Part shown: in pieces, positions 32,576 to 46,800 of the stretch
Numbering within the stretch: position 1 is the first letter of the stretch
Layout of the letters: every line of letters begins with the position of its first letter
NCBI GenBank assembly: GCA_905160935.1
Contig: CAJHZI010000433.1
Coordinates: 310,001-374,000 of the forward strand
Source of the DNA: Enchytraeus crypticus
Taxonomy: Eukaryota > Annelida > Clitellata > Enchytraeida > Enchytraeidae
Direction of reading: 5' to 3'
Length of the DNA stretch: 64,000 nt
Program-made: the position numbers and the translations under genes
Notes under the pieces: model-generated
Database searches by the model: none
What the model was told of the DNA's origin: nothing
The model's input: the letters and a program-made list of their open reading frames with translations, nothing else

Positions 32576-33699
32576 ATTAACTTTACTCTAACAATATCAT
32601 TTTACATGACACATTCTAGAATATAATAATATCAAATTTTTGAAATGGAATAAAAAATAATCAGATATACAAAAACAAATTTAGTACTAATTAACATATA
32701 AATATATCAAATATAATATAATATAAATGCACATATTAGGCTACAACTTAAATTCTTTACATTTCCTTTGTGAGCCATTGCCAGCACACACTAAAAGTTA
32801 ATAAAAATCTGACTATTTGATAGTGTCGGTATGATCATGCACATTCTCACAAATAATTTGAGTAACAACTCACAGAAAATCATATAGCAAATACCCACGA
32901 GAATTAGCATGCATAAACGATTAGTATGTCATTTAAATAAAGCTAGTATACTCATTTTTAAAAATTATGTTAGTTAGAATTTCTTATAAATAATATAAGA
33001 AATATACAATTTTTAAAATATTAGTTTACGCATTCAAAAGTAGGTAAAATTCTTATCAAGTACCTTTTACTTTATTTTTTCTTACGTAGCTATTATACTT
33101 TATTTGAAATAAATTAAAAAGCACTCCTAGAACATATAAATAATAGGCCTATGTTAACCAATCAACAGGTGTGCAGGTGTAATTACATGGGGCTACCTTT
33201 TTACTTGGTTACAATGTACAGTGCTCTACATTTTCTAGATTTCAAACGTTCTTAAATCTATAATATTTTAAAAATAATTACGTAATTCACATGATATACC
33301 AAGTAACTTAAACTTAAGAGAAATTAAGTAATAAAACATGTAAATACTGTAATCAACCAAAAATATCATTTGTTTACATTAGGTACTACGAAACCATCCT
33401 TAAAGTTCGAAAACCGCAAGACCAAAAGAATTTTATTAAGAATTGAAAAAATATTTTTTATACGGTTTATTATCTTTGGTTCAATCAATATTGGCTAACT
33501 AGGCGGATTCAATGGCACTAACAAAATGCTAAGAGATAGGCTAGGCTGTGTATACAAATTTTCCCTAAGAATTTTTCGTACTTGAAAACTCTCTATTTTA
33601 TAAAAAACACCATGCTGCTGTTTTTCTACATAGAACTAATACTTTTTTTATTCCGTATAGTTCCACACATGAAAAACCGCATGTGCTACCAAAGGGTTT

Positions 33700-33778
33700 T
33701 CCAAAGTGGTTGTCCACAATTTACTAACCGTGCTCAACGTGGCTTTACTTTGTTCAATTGACGCGCAGCTTAACTGTG
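33700..33778 (-). repeat. 5S-derived SINE family D fragment
   Basis: Reverse of the family head: tactaaccg... and gttcaattgacgcgcagctt. Confidence 0.55.
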
Positions 33779-33974
33779 TGAGCTAAATCCCCTCCCCCAT
33801 AATTAATCCTCTGTGGAATGCTTCATGACTAGGCCTATATTCCAATATTTGGTTACTCAACAATATCTGTAGGCCTATGCTCCCGGGACAACAGTATAGA
33901 CTGTGCCCTCACAGGCAAAGCATTGTATACAATTTATTTACTGTAAAATTAGTCTATAGTTCAAAATATATCAG

Positions 33975-34203
33975 GGTTTAGTTTGAGGATGGCAACAGGA
34001 AACCACCACAGAAGCCTCTTTCCCTAGATATAGGCTACATAATGTACGGATTAGGCTTAGCCGTTTGTGAGGAGATTAATTTATTGATTCATGGAGTGGA
34101 TTCTAATTATGAATAATTATATGAATTGGTATGAATTATATCAATTGGTATGAATAATTATTTTGTACCTTGAATCTGCTACTTGCAGTAATTATTAGGC
34201 CTA
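33975..34203 (+). repeat. Dispersed repeat shared with the hAT-like element
   Basis: Matches 59100-59325 in part (aaccacc.cagaagcc, ataggctacataa.gta.gga and taccttgaa.ctgc.acttg). Confidence 0.5.
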
Positions 34204-34440
34204 TAGATAAAAATATATACCCAATTAAACACCCTGATAAAGCTTAGGTTAGTTTAACTAAATTTTACTCTCCTGAACAGGTCAATGGAATGAATCTGCT
34301 TGAAACGGCTCTGATTTGATCCAGTTCTGTTAACGTAATTTTTTTTCTAGTTTCAATTTTCATTTCACTGCACTGTTTTATTGCTACTAGGTGAAATAAA
34401 GATCAAAGAGATGACGTTCTCGGCTTCATCAGTAAAGAAT

Positions 34441-34722
34441 CGGTTAAGCTGCACGTCAATGGAAAGAAGTTAGCTCCATCGCGCCGGTTAGTACTTTGTG
34501 GGTGACCACCTTGGAAGACCGAATGTTAACAGCTTTAAAAGCAAAAATCCCGAGTGTATTGGAAGGTTATTCTTAAATACGCGCCGGCTGTAATTGATGC
34601 GCCAACAAAAGGCAACGATTACTAATAACCATGGAGAGGAATGGAGGAAATAACGAAAACTACAAAAATAGCAACTAAGAAAGGAAACTATTTAAACACA
34701 TGCGGTATGTCATGTGTGTAAC
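34441..34722 (+). repeat. 5S-rRNA-derived SINE (family D)
   Basis: Positions about 34468-34538 resemble the 3' half of 5S rRNA: gaagttagc, cggttagtactttg, gggtgaccaccttgg, gaccgaatgtt and agctttaa. A conserved body follows (ggaaggttattcttaaata, cgccaacaaaaggcaacg). A second long copy is at 61946-62233. Confidence 0.75.
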
Positions 34723-35289
34723 GATTTGAATAAAAAAGAATCTGATAATTTGAATGTGGATCCGTACCGGGCTCAAATCCTGGACTCGTCCGTTAGGCCA
34801 GTTAATATCATCTAAAGAGTTAAACTTTTGTTAACATATCGACCAATTGAATTCAAACGAGCACTTGATGTTTCCTGATTAAATTATTTAGCTTAAAACA
34901 TATTTACCGATTAAAATAATCAGCAATTATGAAATAAGTCTATGATGAAAGTTAATGTTAACTCTCATTAGCAAAATGATTTATTAAATAGTTAATGATG
35001 ATGAAAGAAGCTAATGATGAAAGTTAATGCTAACTCTCGCCAGTAAAATTATATATTAAAAAATTTAAAGCAAATGATAAATTCTCGTTCTGTCACATTT
35101 ATCCAAAATTCTTGGTACTGGTAATCGATTATGCATGTTCAACGGAGCACCAAACAACACATGCCACAATCAATTTTATCATTAGCATATGTTCTAAACA
35201 GTAGTCTAAGCTGACCATATACTGAATATTACTATAAACAATATATTTATTTATATATATTATATTATATACATGTATATATATATATA

Positions 35290-36559
35290 TCTTAGTGCAC
35301 TGCCTACTGGTAGGTCCATGGTACATAACGCCTCCACTCTTCTCTGTCTTCCGCCTTCCTCTTCATTTCCACATATGAGTGGGTCTTTAAATCATCTAAC
35401 ATACCTAATCTCGGCCTGCCCCTGCCTCTTTTTCCTTCCATTCTACCTTCTATGACCTCTTTTAATAGACCTTCCCCCCCTTAGAATGTGTCCTATCCAT
35501 CTCTTCTTCCTATTTCTTAATACATTTATCAACTGTCTATCTGTGCCAACTCTCTTCAGGACTTCCTCATTTGTAACCTTTTGAGTCCAGCTAATCCTCT
35601 CCATTCTTCTCCAAATTCACATTTCCAATGCCTCCAGTTTCCTAATATCTTCCTTCCTTAAGGTCCATCTTCACATCCATACAATACTGTGGTCCAAACC
35701 AAAGTTTTCACTATCTTTATCTTTGTTTCCTTCTTTAGACTTTTTGTTAATAGTTCTTTTCTACTACTAAAGGCCGCTTTTGCATGTACAATCCTAATGT
35801 ATATTTCCGTCTCACATTTCCCATCATCGGCTATAGTATGACCCAAATATTTGAAACTCCTTACCTGTTCCAATTTCGTACCATTTATTATGATATTAAC
35901 TTCACCTTTATTATTGGACACTCTTATAACCTTGGTCTTTTTTATATTAATCTTCATGCCATATCTTAGGGCCGTATCATTCAGCCTATCCATTATCTTC
36001 TGCAATCCAATCTCGCTGCCCGCTACCATTCCTTGGTCATCTGCAAATCGTACATCTTGTAACAAATTCCTCTACTTTTATTCCTTCTTCCAAGTCTTCC
36101 ATGGCTTCCTCCATCATTGCCTCAGCGTAAATGTTAAACAGCAGTGGCGAAATGCTACAACCTTGTCTTACTCCACGTCCTATTTCACCTTCTTCTGAGT
36201 ATTCTTGTTGGATTTTGATTACTGCTCTTTGATTCATGTACAAGTTCAAAATTAGTCTTCTATCTCTCCAGTCAATTCCATTCTTAAGATATTCATCATC
36301 GTTATCCAATCAATCCTGTCAAAGGCCTTCTCGAAGTCTACAAAATACAAAAACGTCATTTCCATATTCTAAGCTTCTTTCGCAAAGAACCCGCATAACT
36401 CCTATTGCTTCTCTTGTGCCGCATCCTTTCCTAAAACCAAATTGTGTCTTGCTCAGTATCATCTCTGCTTTCGACTGAATGCGATTATTTACTATCTTTA
36501 AAAAGATCTTCGATGCATGAGGTATTAAGCTGATTGTTCTGTAATCCGAACACTTCACA

Positions 36560-36565
<6 letters not shown>
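35290..36565 (-). pseudogene. RTE-like LINE, 5'-truncated and broken
   Basis: Minus-strand frames give a reverse transcriptase in order: CSDYRTISL, FGFRKGCGTREAI, GVRQGCSISPLLFN, the catalytic FADD within DVRFADDQG, INIKKTKVIRVS, F.YLGHTI, and a C-terminus (GRGRPRLGMLDDL, ending in VPWTYQ) at about 35310-35480. Frame breaks lie near 36310, 36060 and 35655. The 5' edge runs into CA and TA repeats at 36557. Confidence 0.88.
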
Positions 36566-36606
<41 letters not shown>

Positions 36607-36664
36607 CACTATATATATATACTGTATATATATATAATACATATACATATAATACATACTAACA

Positions 36665-36711
<47 letters not shown>

Positions 36712-36774
36712 TATATGTATATATATATATATTGTTTATAGTAATATTCAGTAAATGGTCGGCTTAGACTAATG

Positions 36775-36825
<51 letters not shown>
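36557..36825. repeat. (CA)n and (TA)n microsatellite cluster
   Basis: CA run (36557-36588), then several TA blocks separated by short unique stretches. Confidence 0.95.
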
Positions 36826-36827
<2 letters not shown>

Positions 36828-38428
36828 CTTGTAACATAAGTAAAACATAGAAATTTCACAGTTGATACACAGCAGTCTTCAAATGACATCTAAAACACGT
36901 TAAACATCTAAAAGTTACGATTTATTAAGAAATACTTTGAACATTCAGCACATGACTTCGTAAAGATATACAAAATAGATTACTTCAAGACTCAACAACC
37001 TGAAAAGATGGAAGAATATCTGAGCAGAATGCTAAATAGCGGTAAAACTTACAAATAAGCAACCAGATACAGAGAAAAATGAATACCCACAGTGAGTTAT
37101 TGATTGCCTACAGATTATTCCTTCCGATAAGTCAATATCTTTTTCCCGAGGAAACACCGGACCTATTATTTTAGCAGACCACTAGAGTACTGAGCGAAAA
37201 TTTTCAACATTATTTTTCCATTAAAACAGTAATTGTAAACACTTCAAAATAAAATAACATTTAATGAAATGTAAATATATTACTTTACTTAAAATTTCAA
37301 AATGTAGACATAATTATAATCCTAACACAACTACTACTTACAGTATAACACAACTACGTGTTTAAGCCAATAGTCAGTTGAGCGATTACATTATCAAAGT
37401 TCTTCATAAACTACTAGGAGTTCAGGAGTGAACCCATACCAATTTAGTAAAGATAAAAACAGGATTAACGTCAAAGGAAATGGCAAGGAACCACGTGATC
37501 AAAAATTCGTCCGAAGTTCTAGCAGTACAGTAAATACAAGAATTATGTGGAAAACACACAGTAGGCTATACAGTGATAAAAAACATACACAGAAATAGTA
37601 CAAAAATTTGATTAGAATTCGTTTATCTCTATAATTTTTTATTTATTTTCAAGTTTTAGTAGTTAATTTCATAATAAACTTAATAAATTAATATGCCACA
37701 ATAACTACCTGCAGGTTTTTTTTACCGATAATCAAACATTTAATCTGTTCAACGCATGACCGCCTATCCAACACTCAAATTACATGTAGATTCTTACCGA
37801 CACGCATTATAACTTAAATTATTTTATCATAAAAATACAACGAAGCGATTAAATCCTGCGTATAAGGAGATGCTGCAAGAGGCAGACATTTAGTTGCAAG
37901 AGCAAAGATTTACTGAACAATAATTCACGTAGATTTGAAAATATACTATATACTGCGGATCATTCTGTAACGTGCATGCAGATACTGTCGAAGAGTGAAG
38001 TTTCAAAATAGAGGATAAATACATACAACACTGTCAAAATCTTAAGAGAATCATTTTAAAAATAAAGAGCTATCAACTAAAGTACAAATTAGATCGATAT
38101 CTGAGGTAAAATAAGGCTTCATAAGTTCAACATAGCCAATAAAAATATTAGAAAATGAAACAGATATCAAATTGTTATTGACAAAACGCTGCAGCACCGC
38201 GTCCAGAAAGGTGTGGGTACAATGCACGTAAAGTGATAGACTTAAAAGCATTCATCCCTGCGTCCCAAGAAAAGTCTGATGTACGGCTTGCTCACCGATG
38301 TTTGGATGCTGATCCGTCCAGTGTATTCGATTAAATATAATCAGACCCGCATCATTGAAGATACCAGAGGCTCAATGGCATTTGTACTCTACATAGCTTG
38401 CGGTAGAGAATCTAGAGCATAAACTTCC

Positions 38429-38441
38429 TATATATATATAT

Positions 38442-38524
<83 letters not shown>
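38429..38524. repeat. (TA)n microsatellite
   Basis: TA run broken once by TACATGTA. Confidence 0.95.
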
Positions 38525-38527
<3 letters not shown>

Positions 38528-38732
38528 CCTCTTGTAAAGGTTTCACCCTCAGCAATTATTCTACATGGTATCTTATAATTTCGGTTATGCAATTCAAAGA
38601 CTGATTTCAAACTCGGTGCAGATCTTGTCAGTTGAGATGATATGAAATGCAGAAGAAAGTAACAAAGCGAATTGAAATACTGTATCATTTGTAATGTACA
38701 ATAAAATACCGAGTGATTTTAAAATACTTTGT

Positions 38733-38780
38733 ATCATCATCATCATCATCATCATCATGATCATCATCTTCCCTTAAATG
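38733..38780 (-). repeat. (TCA)n and repeat C tail
   Basis: Run of TCATCA followed by the reversed C tail cttcccttaaatg. Confidence 0.6.
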
Positions 38781-40871
38781 AAAAAATAACTTGTATCGAA
38801 AAAAATTAAATTTTGCTAGCATTTTAAAATTTACTACCAAAGTGTAAATAGACAGGTAAACAAACGCAACGGAAATATATGAGCATTCTTACAAAATCTA
38901 TAAAACTACCGTAACTTGAGAATCTACAATTAAACTACAAAAGCAGTGCCGACATAAATACTCTATGCAGTAAGTGCTACAAAATTAATGCGATTGGAAA
39001 TTACAAGCAAATAAGGTAGCCTATAACCTAACAATTACTGTTAATATCTAACATCAGAATAGAATCTATATATTTGATATAACGTTGTTCTCTACAGGTA
39101 TAATTGATCAGGTTTTGATTTTAGCATAGAAATCATTATTAGCCAGGCTATGATGTAAAAACGATCAAAGCAAATACTGCACGATTTTCAGTTTTCCAGA
39201 AAAGATGACAATAAAATCACAGCGAGAACGGATAATATTTGAATTTATATTAGAGATAACAAAGAAAAGACAACTTCGGGGTGAACAGAAAAAAGAAGTC
39301 TTTTCTCGAAAATCATACATGGGCTATAATTAAGTTGGTCTAGAAATGTTTCATAATAAGGGAAGCAGCTGGATATAGACAACTAAGTTATTAAACGTTT
39401 AGTAAAGCACTTATTATTACTTTCACACTGTAATAATTTTCAATTGCCCGCCTGTTTGCCTTAATATACAATAACTTAATTAAGTCAAGTTTCATATTAT
39501 ATTTAATGTAAATATGCAGTAGAATAGGGATTGCTTTTTTATACGCATATTGTTTAAATTGTAACCTTGGAGGGTGCAAGGCGATGCTGTAAGGAAAGCA
39601 TAAAATAAAAGCATAACATATCAGTAGGCCTATATAAATTATAATATCAGAACATATAAGCTTCAACATAAATCAGCTGCTACATTCCTTTTCTTAATAT
39701 TTTAATGGATTATTGAATTACCGATGTAATAATAAAATTTATAAAGCATTAGATATATTTCGGCACTATTTAGGTTTATACATTTCAGGCGGAATTTTAA
39801 TACTATACAATTTTATAAAACTTTCATAAACTATCATCCTCAGGTTGTCTGAATCAAATGTTAAATACTTGGATCAAATTTGAATAATTCATAGAAAATT
39901 AAATTAGTATTACCATATTATTTTCATCGTATACTCCAACGCTCTTAAAATGCTCCTACAAACGTAATTTAATGACGAAACAAAATTTCTTAAAATTTTT
40001 TTGAATGAAAACTTCTAGTCCAAAATTAAAATCTACAAGATTCTATATGAGTCGAAAATAGTTATCGACTTGCCTAATAATTAAAAAAAATCGGAATAAT
40101 ATTTGCCGGCCAAACAGTCTTCTTTACAATTCTGAACGATTTTTCAATAACATTCAATAACATTCATAAAATGTTTAAAATAATTCCCAATTCTAGAATT
40201 TATATCTAGCACAGCCAGTATAGGCCTATATGCCAGAACTGATTCTGCCAGTCAAGACCTAGCAAATAAAAGTCAAACCATTTGTTGGCGATCATTTGGT
40301 AAATTCAATCTAATAGATTGAAAACAAAATGCATATATACACTACTACTATAAAACTGATATCCAAAATCATTATCAGAGTATCAAAAACAACTCACACA
40401 AAAACACAATAATTCATTTGAATATATGACAACACTTATCGAAATTATTTCTTTAAATTGTGAAAAATCACAACACGATTCCAATAATGATGACACAGAC
40501 ATTGACGAGATTTCGTGAAAAACGATATTATTTTGTTCATTGTTCACAATAACAACGGACAAAAACTTATTGAGTCACTAGTACAGCTTGCTATGACACA
40601 CTTCCATTGATATATTTCAGATTGGCACACAGGCAAAACAAAGTATACAAAGTATAACGTTTACTTTAAAAACATCCCTTTCATTACTTTCTCTCCAGTT
40701 ATCATTTGATTAAACCAGACCTCTCCATGACATTTATGAGATTGCTAAAACAAAATCAGGTTTCACCAAATGAAGACTATTCAGTAATGTAGCAGCTATT
40801 TCGAAGCAACACAAAATGCGCACGAAATGCCTGCACAATGCACCAAACAGCAAGGATGAGGAACTCGAGTT

Positions 40872-43800
40872 CTAAGCCCGGCTAGCTAAAGGCTGCAACT
40901 CTACTGCACGAGCTGAAACATCTACCTCATCAGCCTTCATCTTCAGAGCCTGACTTTTATTCATCTGCTTTACATGGGAACTTGAATCTTGCACAAACTT
41001 CTGCAAAATAAAATAAAAAAAGAATTAAAAACCGGAAATAAACAACATAAATAGGATTAAAAGCTATAATTATTATTGCAACTAATAAATAACTAAAATT
41101 GCCTCCTTTAATTCTATTAACAAGACTACAGTTTGCATAATGATCAAGATTCTCTGTCAAAGAAAAGAAGTCTCTCAGCCTATCGTTGTCGTCATCATTA
41201 ATTATAATTTGCAGGACATCAGAAGATAATATAATTTAATTAATTAATTAATTAATAATAATTGTGATCAATTACTATTTAACATTATCATCATCATCCC
41301 TGAATTGGATCTGGATTAGAAAATATTGTAGCTAATATCTAGAGCCTAGGTGCTCACCAACCGAATGACCTTTTTGATGTTGGGTTTGGATCTTAGTGCT
41401 TTGTCACCTTTTACTACACTTGCTATCCACGATTAGTCTATTCTTCAGAAACCCATACAACACGGATATATATCAATTACTATTTAAGAAAGAAAATAGT
41501 CAAACCATTAAAGAGGTGCTCATATAGTATTCTCTTCCTGGTGACCCATCGTTCAACTGACAATCCTCACAGAAGCACAACAGTAGAGCATCCACTACCA
41601 TCTAAACAAATACCATATATCATAATAATCCACTACCATCTAAACAAATACCATATATCATAAAAATCTACTACCATCTAAACAAGTTTCATTTATCAGA
41701 ATAAAGACTACCATCTAAACAGATACCACGTATCGGAATAAACACTATTATTTACTATTATTTAGTATACTATAGATTCAATGATATAAAAATCACACAC
41801 GCCGTTATCAATACCTATCGATCTCTATCCTCTAATTTTATTCAGTGTTAGAGCATATTGGTTTTCTACGGTATGTATGTTACACTAGCTTCTAACCAGT
41901 GGCTAAGCTTTTATTGTAATAACGACATTGTTAATTAAGCAGTTAATATAGATTTATATTAATTCGTCATCATGATCTTCCCTTAAATCCCAGTTTAATT
42001 AGGATTTAAGAGAAGATGATGATGATGAATTAATGTAATAATAATATACTGAATAATATAAATAATAATAATGAATAATAATATAATACGATATAAATAA
42101 CATCTAAAGAGTCATATAAATTATTTAAATACAATTAATAAGGTCATAAAAAAGTACAAATGCACATACATGATTTAGCACAATATAAGCACAGAATTTT
42201 GCACATACTTACCGAATACACTGACAGAAAGCAGTGAGCAATAATGAAGGCAAAGATGCTGATCAGAAAAACCGGAATACCATAATAGTGCAACTCATCC
42301 AGGGTCTAAAACAGAAAATATTTCTCGATTATTCTGCTTAGCCAACGAAGAATTCATTTAAGTTTCTACCAAACCTAAAAACAGTAAACCAGCATAACAG
42401 AAACTAATCAAAGAGCAATTGTTGTGTTGTTTGCTATTTATGTTTGTCAAATTTTGAAGTATTTATCTTTGCTTAAGCTCCATAGGACACTTGGCTACAT
42501 TGAGGAAAGATACAATTAATCAATATACGTTATTGGTATAAATCCACAGTATCACTCATATTACACCAGCGATAGCAGACTGCTAGAAATATCTGCAACG
42601 TTCGGTTCGACATCTAAAATAATTTTCATTAATAAAAACCTATCACACAAAGGAGTAAAATATAAAATATCAGCTTGTCATAGTAATTTTGAAGCTATTA
42701 CTAGAATGAACCAAATGAAGGTATTTCAATCTAATTAAATTTAACAGTTTGCACTAGTATTCAGCCAAAAGAACAGCACAAGACCGATAGCTAGAGAGAT
42801 AAAGAGAGACAGAGACAACTATAGATAGAACGACAGAAACAACACAACACATAGATAACGAGACAGAAACAAACCCTGAGCCAGAACACGGACACGACAC
42901 AGGTTCCCGCCACCACAACGAGTTTGCCGAGGAACAGCACGAAAGATCCTACGCTGTTTATAGCGGCTACACGCAGCACGTTACTCGTCAATATCGAGAA
43001 TGCCTGTTGGAGTAAATAACAGAAGGCGTATAAATAGCCAAGAAAAGTACATCCTTCTATACAAATTTGATTATACCTAGCTATGATATTCACAATCGTT
43101 TATATCAATCTTCAATATTTCAATAGTTCAAACACTAAAAGTAGACATACAAATAACAATTAAACAAGTATAATTAATTGATAAAACATGCTAAACAATT
43201 ATGAACAATAATATTTATAATTAGATCATTATCATTATCATATTCATCATCTTCCCTTGAATCTCAGTTTAACTAGAGTAGGGGTTACGAAAAGGCCATC
43301 TTTTCTATTTCTCTTTTAAAATTTTGTAGCATTTCTGGAGCCTAGGCAATTACCAACTGAATGACCTTTCTGATGCCGGTTTGGATCTTAGTGCTTCGTC
43401 GCCTTGTACGACATGTGCACTACACGGGTGGTTTATTCTTCAGCTATACGGACACAACAAGGGTAAATTTATTATTAGATAGTGTTAAAAACCATTAAAA
43501 TAGTTTAATATCAAACAGCAAAAATTTTCCATATATACAATTAACTGTCAACAGTCAAAGAAAAATCAAACCTCAAAAATATTAATCATTTCACAGAAAT
43601 AATTACATTAAGTTTCACATCAAACCATTTTTAATTTATTTCCATTAAAACTTAAGCAGTTTCAAGGAATACACTGTACAGACCTTTTGAGCCGCCGAAC
43701 AAAAGTTAGTCCCAGTGATTGCTGCAAAAATCATATATAACATAAAAAACAGTAAGCTATGGTCTCATTCAGCTAGCAGGTCTCAACTTACTTACAAAGA

Positions 43801-46800
43801 TGCATCAGATGAGGTGCTAAGAGGTTAAGCTTCACGCATAGGTTTGACTAATAAAAATATTTTCACTGTACTTTTGTAATATGATAAAACAAATAAATTT
43901 TGTAAAAATCACGGACATGCATAGAAATATTCTAAAAATAAAAATTCATTTATTTTCTATCATAGATTAAGCATATCTTTCATAAAATTAAATCGTACAG
44001 TAAGATAGGTAGTAACTTGTGTAACGGCTAACAAAATTAGCACAGATTGCTTAGAAGTTGTTTTAAACTTAAAATATGCTGTTAATTGCTTGCTAGTCAG
44101 TTACTAGCTTGCTAACCAATTAATTGTAGTTAATGAAAAGGGCTTTCGGAAAGAGATACGAACTCCTAACAAAAGGTATTGGAAAAAACACAAAGAAAAA
44201 GACTGTGAAAACAGTAGTGTGGTTGCCCCTTATTTACAGTCGTGGAGCGTGGACATTAAGGAAAGAGGATATCAGGAAACTAGAGATATTGAAAATGTGG
44301 TTATGGAGAAATGTGGAATAGATTGGCTAAACTCACAAAATTACAATGAAGAAGTTCTTGAGAGAATCGGTACGAATAAACAGCTAATAAATGTGATAAG
44401 AAATGGAAAGAAAAGTTGGATAAGACTTTAATATAAGAGGGGAGTAATTTGCCGAGGGATGTAATAAAATGAAGAATGCAAGGGATAAGAGGTAGGGGTA
44501 GACTGAGACATGGGATGCTGGATGATTTCATAGAAATTCATGTATAGAAAAGAAAAGAAGGCTGAGGAGGATAGAATTGGTTGGAAGAGTTATATGCATG
44601 GACCTGACGTTGGGCATTACTAAGCAGTTACTAGTTCATTAAGCAGATAATAGCAGCTAAGCAATTGTGCATAGTTAGTAACAGCAAATAGTTAAACAGT
44701 ACTTAAAGAGTCCTATAGAGTAGTACCGGTAATTCAATTTTTAGATTAGATAAAATATCAATAGTATACACTTTGAAAAGTATCAAATGCAGAAACTTAA
44801 TGAATAAATAAGAAAATGAAGCAGTAATACTGTTTTCACCGTAGAGGCTACAAAGCTAGGCTTAACAACAGTGCCCTTCTTTTAAATCGACATTAGTAAT
44901 TGACGTATACAGTAGTAACCTATGGTGGTGTAGGCAATTTGATTTTAAATCGATATCAGTAATTGAAGTAAACGGTAGTAACCTATGATGGTGTAGGCAT
45001 TTTGATTAATAAATTTCATCAACTTCTCCAGGCACCAGAGGCAACATATGCAGCATTTCAGGCAACACTGAGCGCAGGCATTCTGACTTCCTTCGCATCT
45101 GTTTTAGTATAAAAACATACAGTAAAAACTTCAGACGGAAATATCTGCACTAAACATTTTATTCTCTGATTAAAATGGTCAGAAATTTGCCATCCACGAA
45201 CAAAGTTTACAACATAATTCTAAAATTTAAAAATTCAACTAATAGTGTAGTTTAAAAAGTCAACATAAAACTAAACTGTGAATAAGTTGTCATAGAATTT
45301 TATTCGTCACTCATGAGAGATTCACGTACAAGCTTAACACACTGCTGAAGATGCCTATGAAGAGGAAACTAATCTCCAGTCGCGTTTAAATGTACAAAAG
45401 GCGCCCACTTACATGTATATGACAAGGGTTACATGAATGAGTAATAATATTTTGCAACATTATTCCCAACCATTACAATTTTATTTATAAAATATCTCTA
45501 AAGGTTACCTATGGGTACAATTTAAAACTGGATAAGAACATCTCAATTTCACTCATTCACGTTTCATCCATGTATAAATTTTTTTTATACATTTCTAGAC
45601 AAATTGTAAGAATAAAATCTGAGCATTATCTAGCTGTTAAAGTATAATATCTAGAATAGACTATACATTCTACAGATCTTAATGGTAATCGTAACTGCAG
45701 AGGATTAATTTACTAAATATTATCCTGAAAAGAATCAATATTAAAGAGTAGAACGTAAAACAGCAACAGTAAAACTTTTGAATTCCTTATCAACATAAAT
45801 TCACTATGTATGCATGTCCACACTTCAATACATCTACTTAAATACATATACTTTAACATATTTGTGCAGTTTAGTCGGAACATGTAAGTGCCACTGTTGG
45901 CCTTTGTTTTTTCCGTTCACGCACACACTTGATATATTTGCACTCAAGAATTGAAAAGTATAATTACATGTATGAAGTGATAAACGAAATAAATATAAAT
46001 AAATATTTTAATACACACTTTTGTTGGATGTACATCAAAATGTAGCGAGGTATCTTCAACAGGGTTATGATTAGAGAACCAAAGGCCACAGATCCCAGGT
46101 GGTGAGTCACAAGATCACAGACAGAATTCCATATCGGACAGTATAACCTCTTCTTGTTTCTATATCAAAAACAAGTGCATGCTAATAACTAACTAATGCT
46201 TAAACAACTAACTTATGACTAATAAGTAATAATATAATGCCTATAATAATAGTATACATGTATATAGGCCTTCACATGTATATTGCCTTTATAAGCTACA
46301 TTAAGTGTGGATAAGGAATAGCAATTTGTCAAGCGATTATGTCATTAATAAATCGTGTGCTCTTAATGGAGCCTGAAAAGCAGCATGTGAGTAGAGATAT
46401 GTACTATTTGCCTACTAGCAGGTCCATGGTATATAACACTTCCACTCTTCTCTGTCTTCCGCTTTCCTCTTCATATCCACATTTTAGGGAATCTTTAAAT
46501 CATCTAACATACTTAATCTCAGACTGCCTCTGCCTCTTTTTCTTTCCATTCCACTCTGTCCTATATATACATGTATGGGGATTCAGAAGCTTATGGGTGC
46601 GAGCACTATTGAATCAAAGGTTTATAGAAACTGCCTCTTGGAAGAACAGTAGAGAGAGAGATTGCTTATAACTAACTATGGCCTAAAGCCCATAACAAGC
46701 CTATATGAAGTGACGACTTTTTCACATTAAAATGAAAAGTAATTTTCATATATTAATTAAATGAAATTGTTATCAATTTCTCTAATGAAGAAATAATCAG

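Larger units (their letters stand above)
32576..40871. other. Region between PDZD11 and the SLC44A1 stop codon
   Basis: No host exons found. Holds 5S-derived SINE copies, an RTE-like LINE, TA and CA tracts and much plain AT-rich sequence. Part of it must be the SLC44A1 3' UTR and PDZD11 promoter or 5' UTR, but I cannot mark their limits. Confidence 0.55.
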
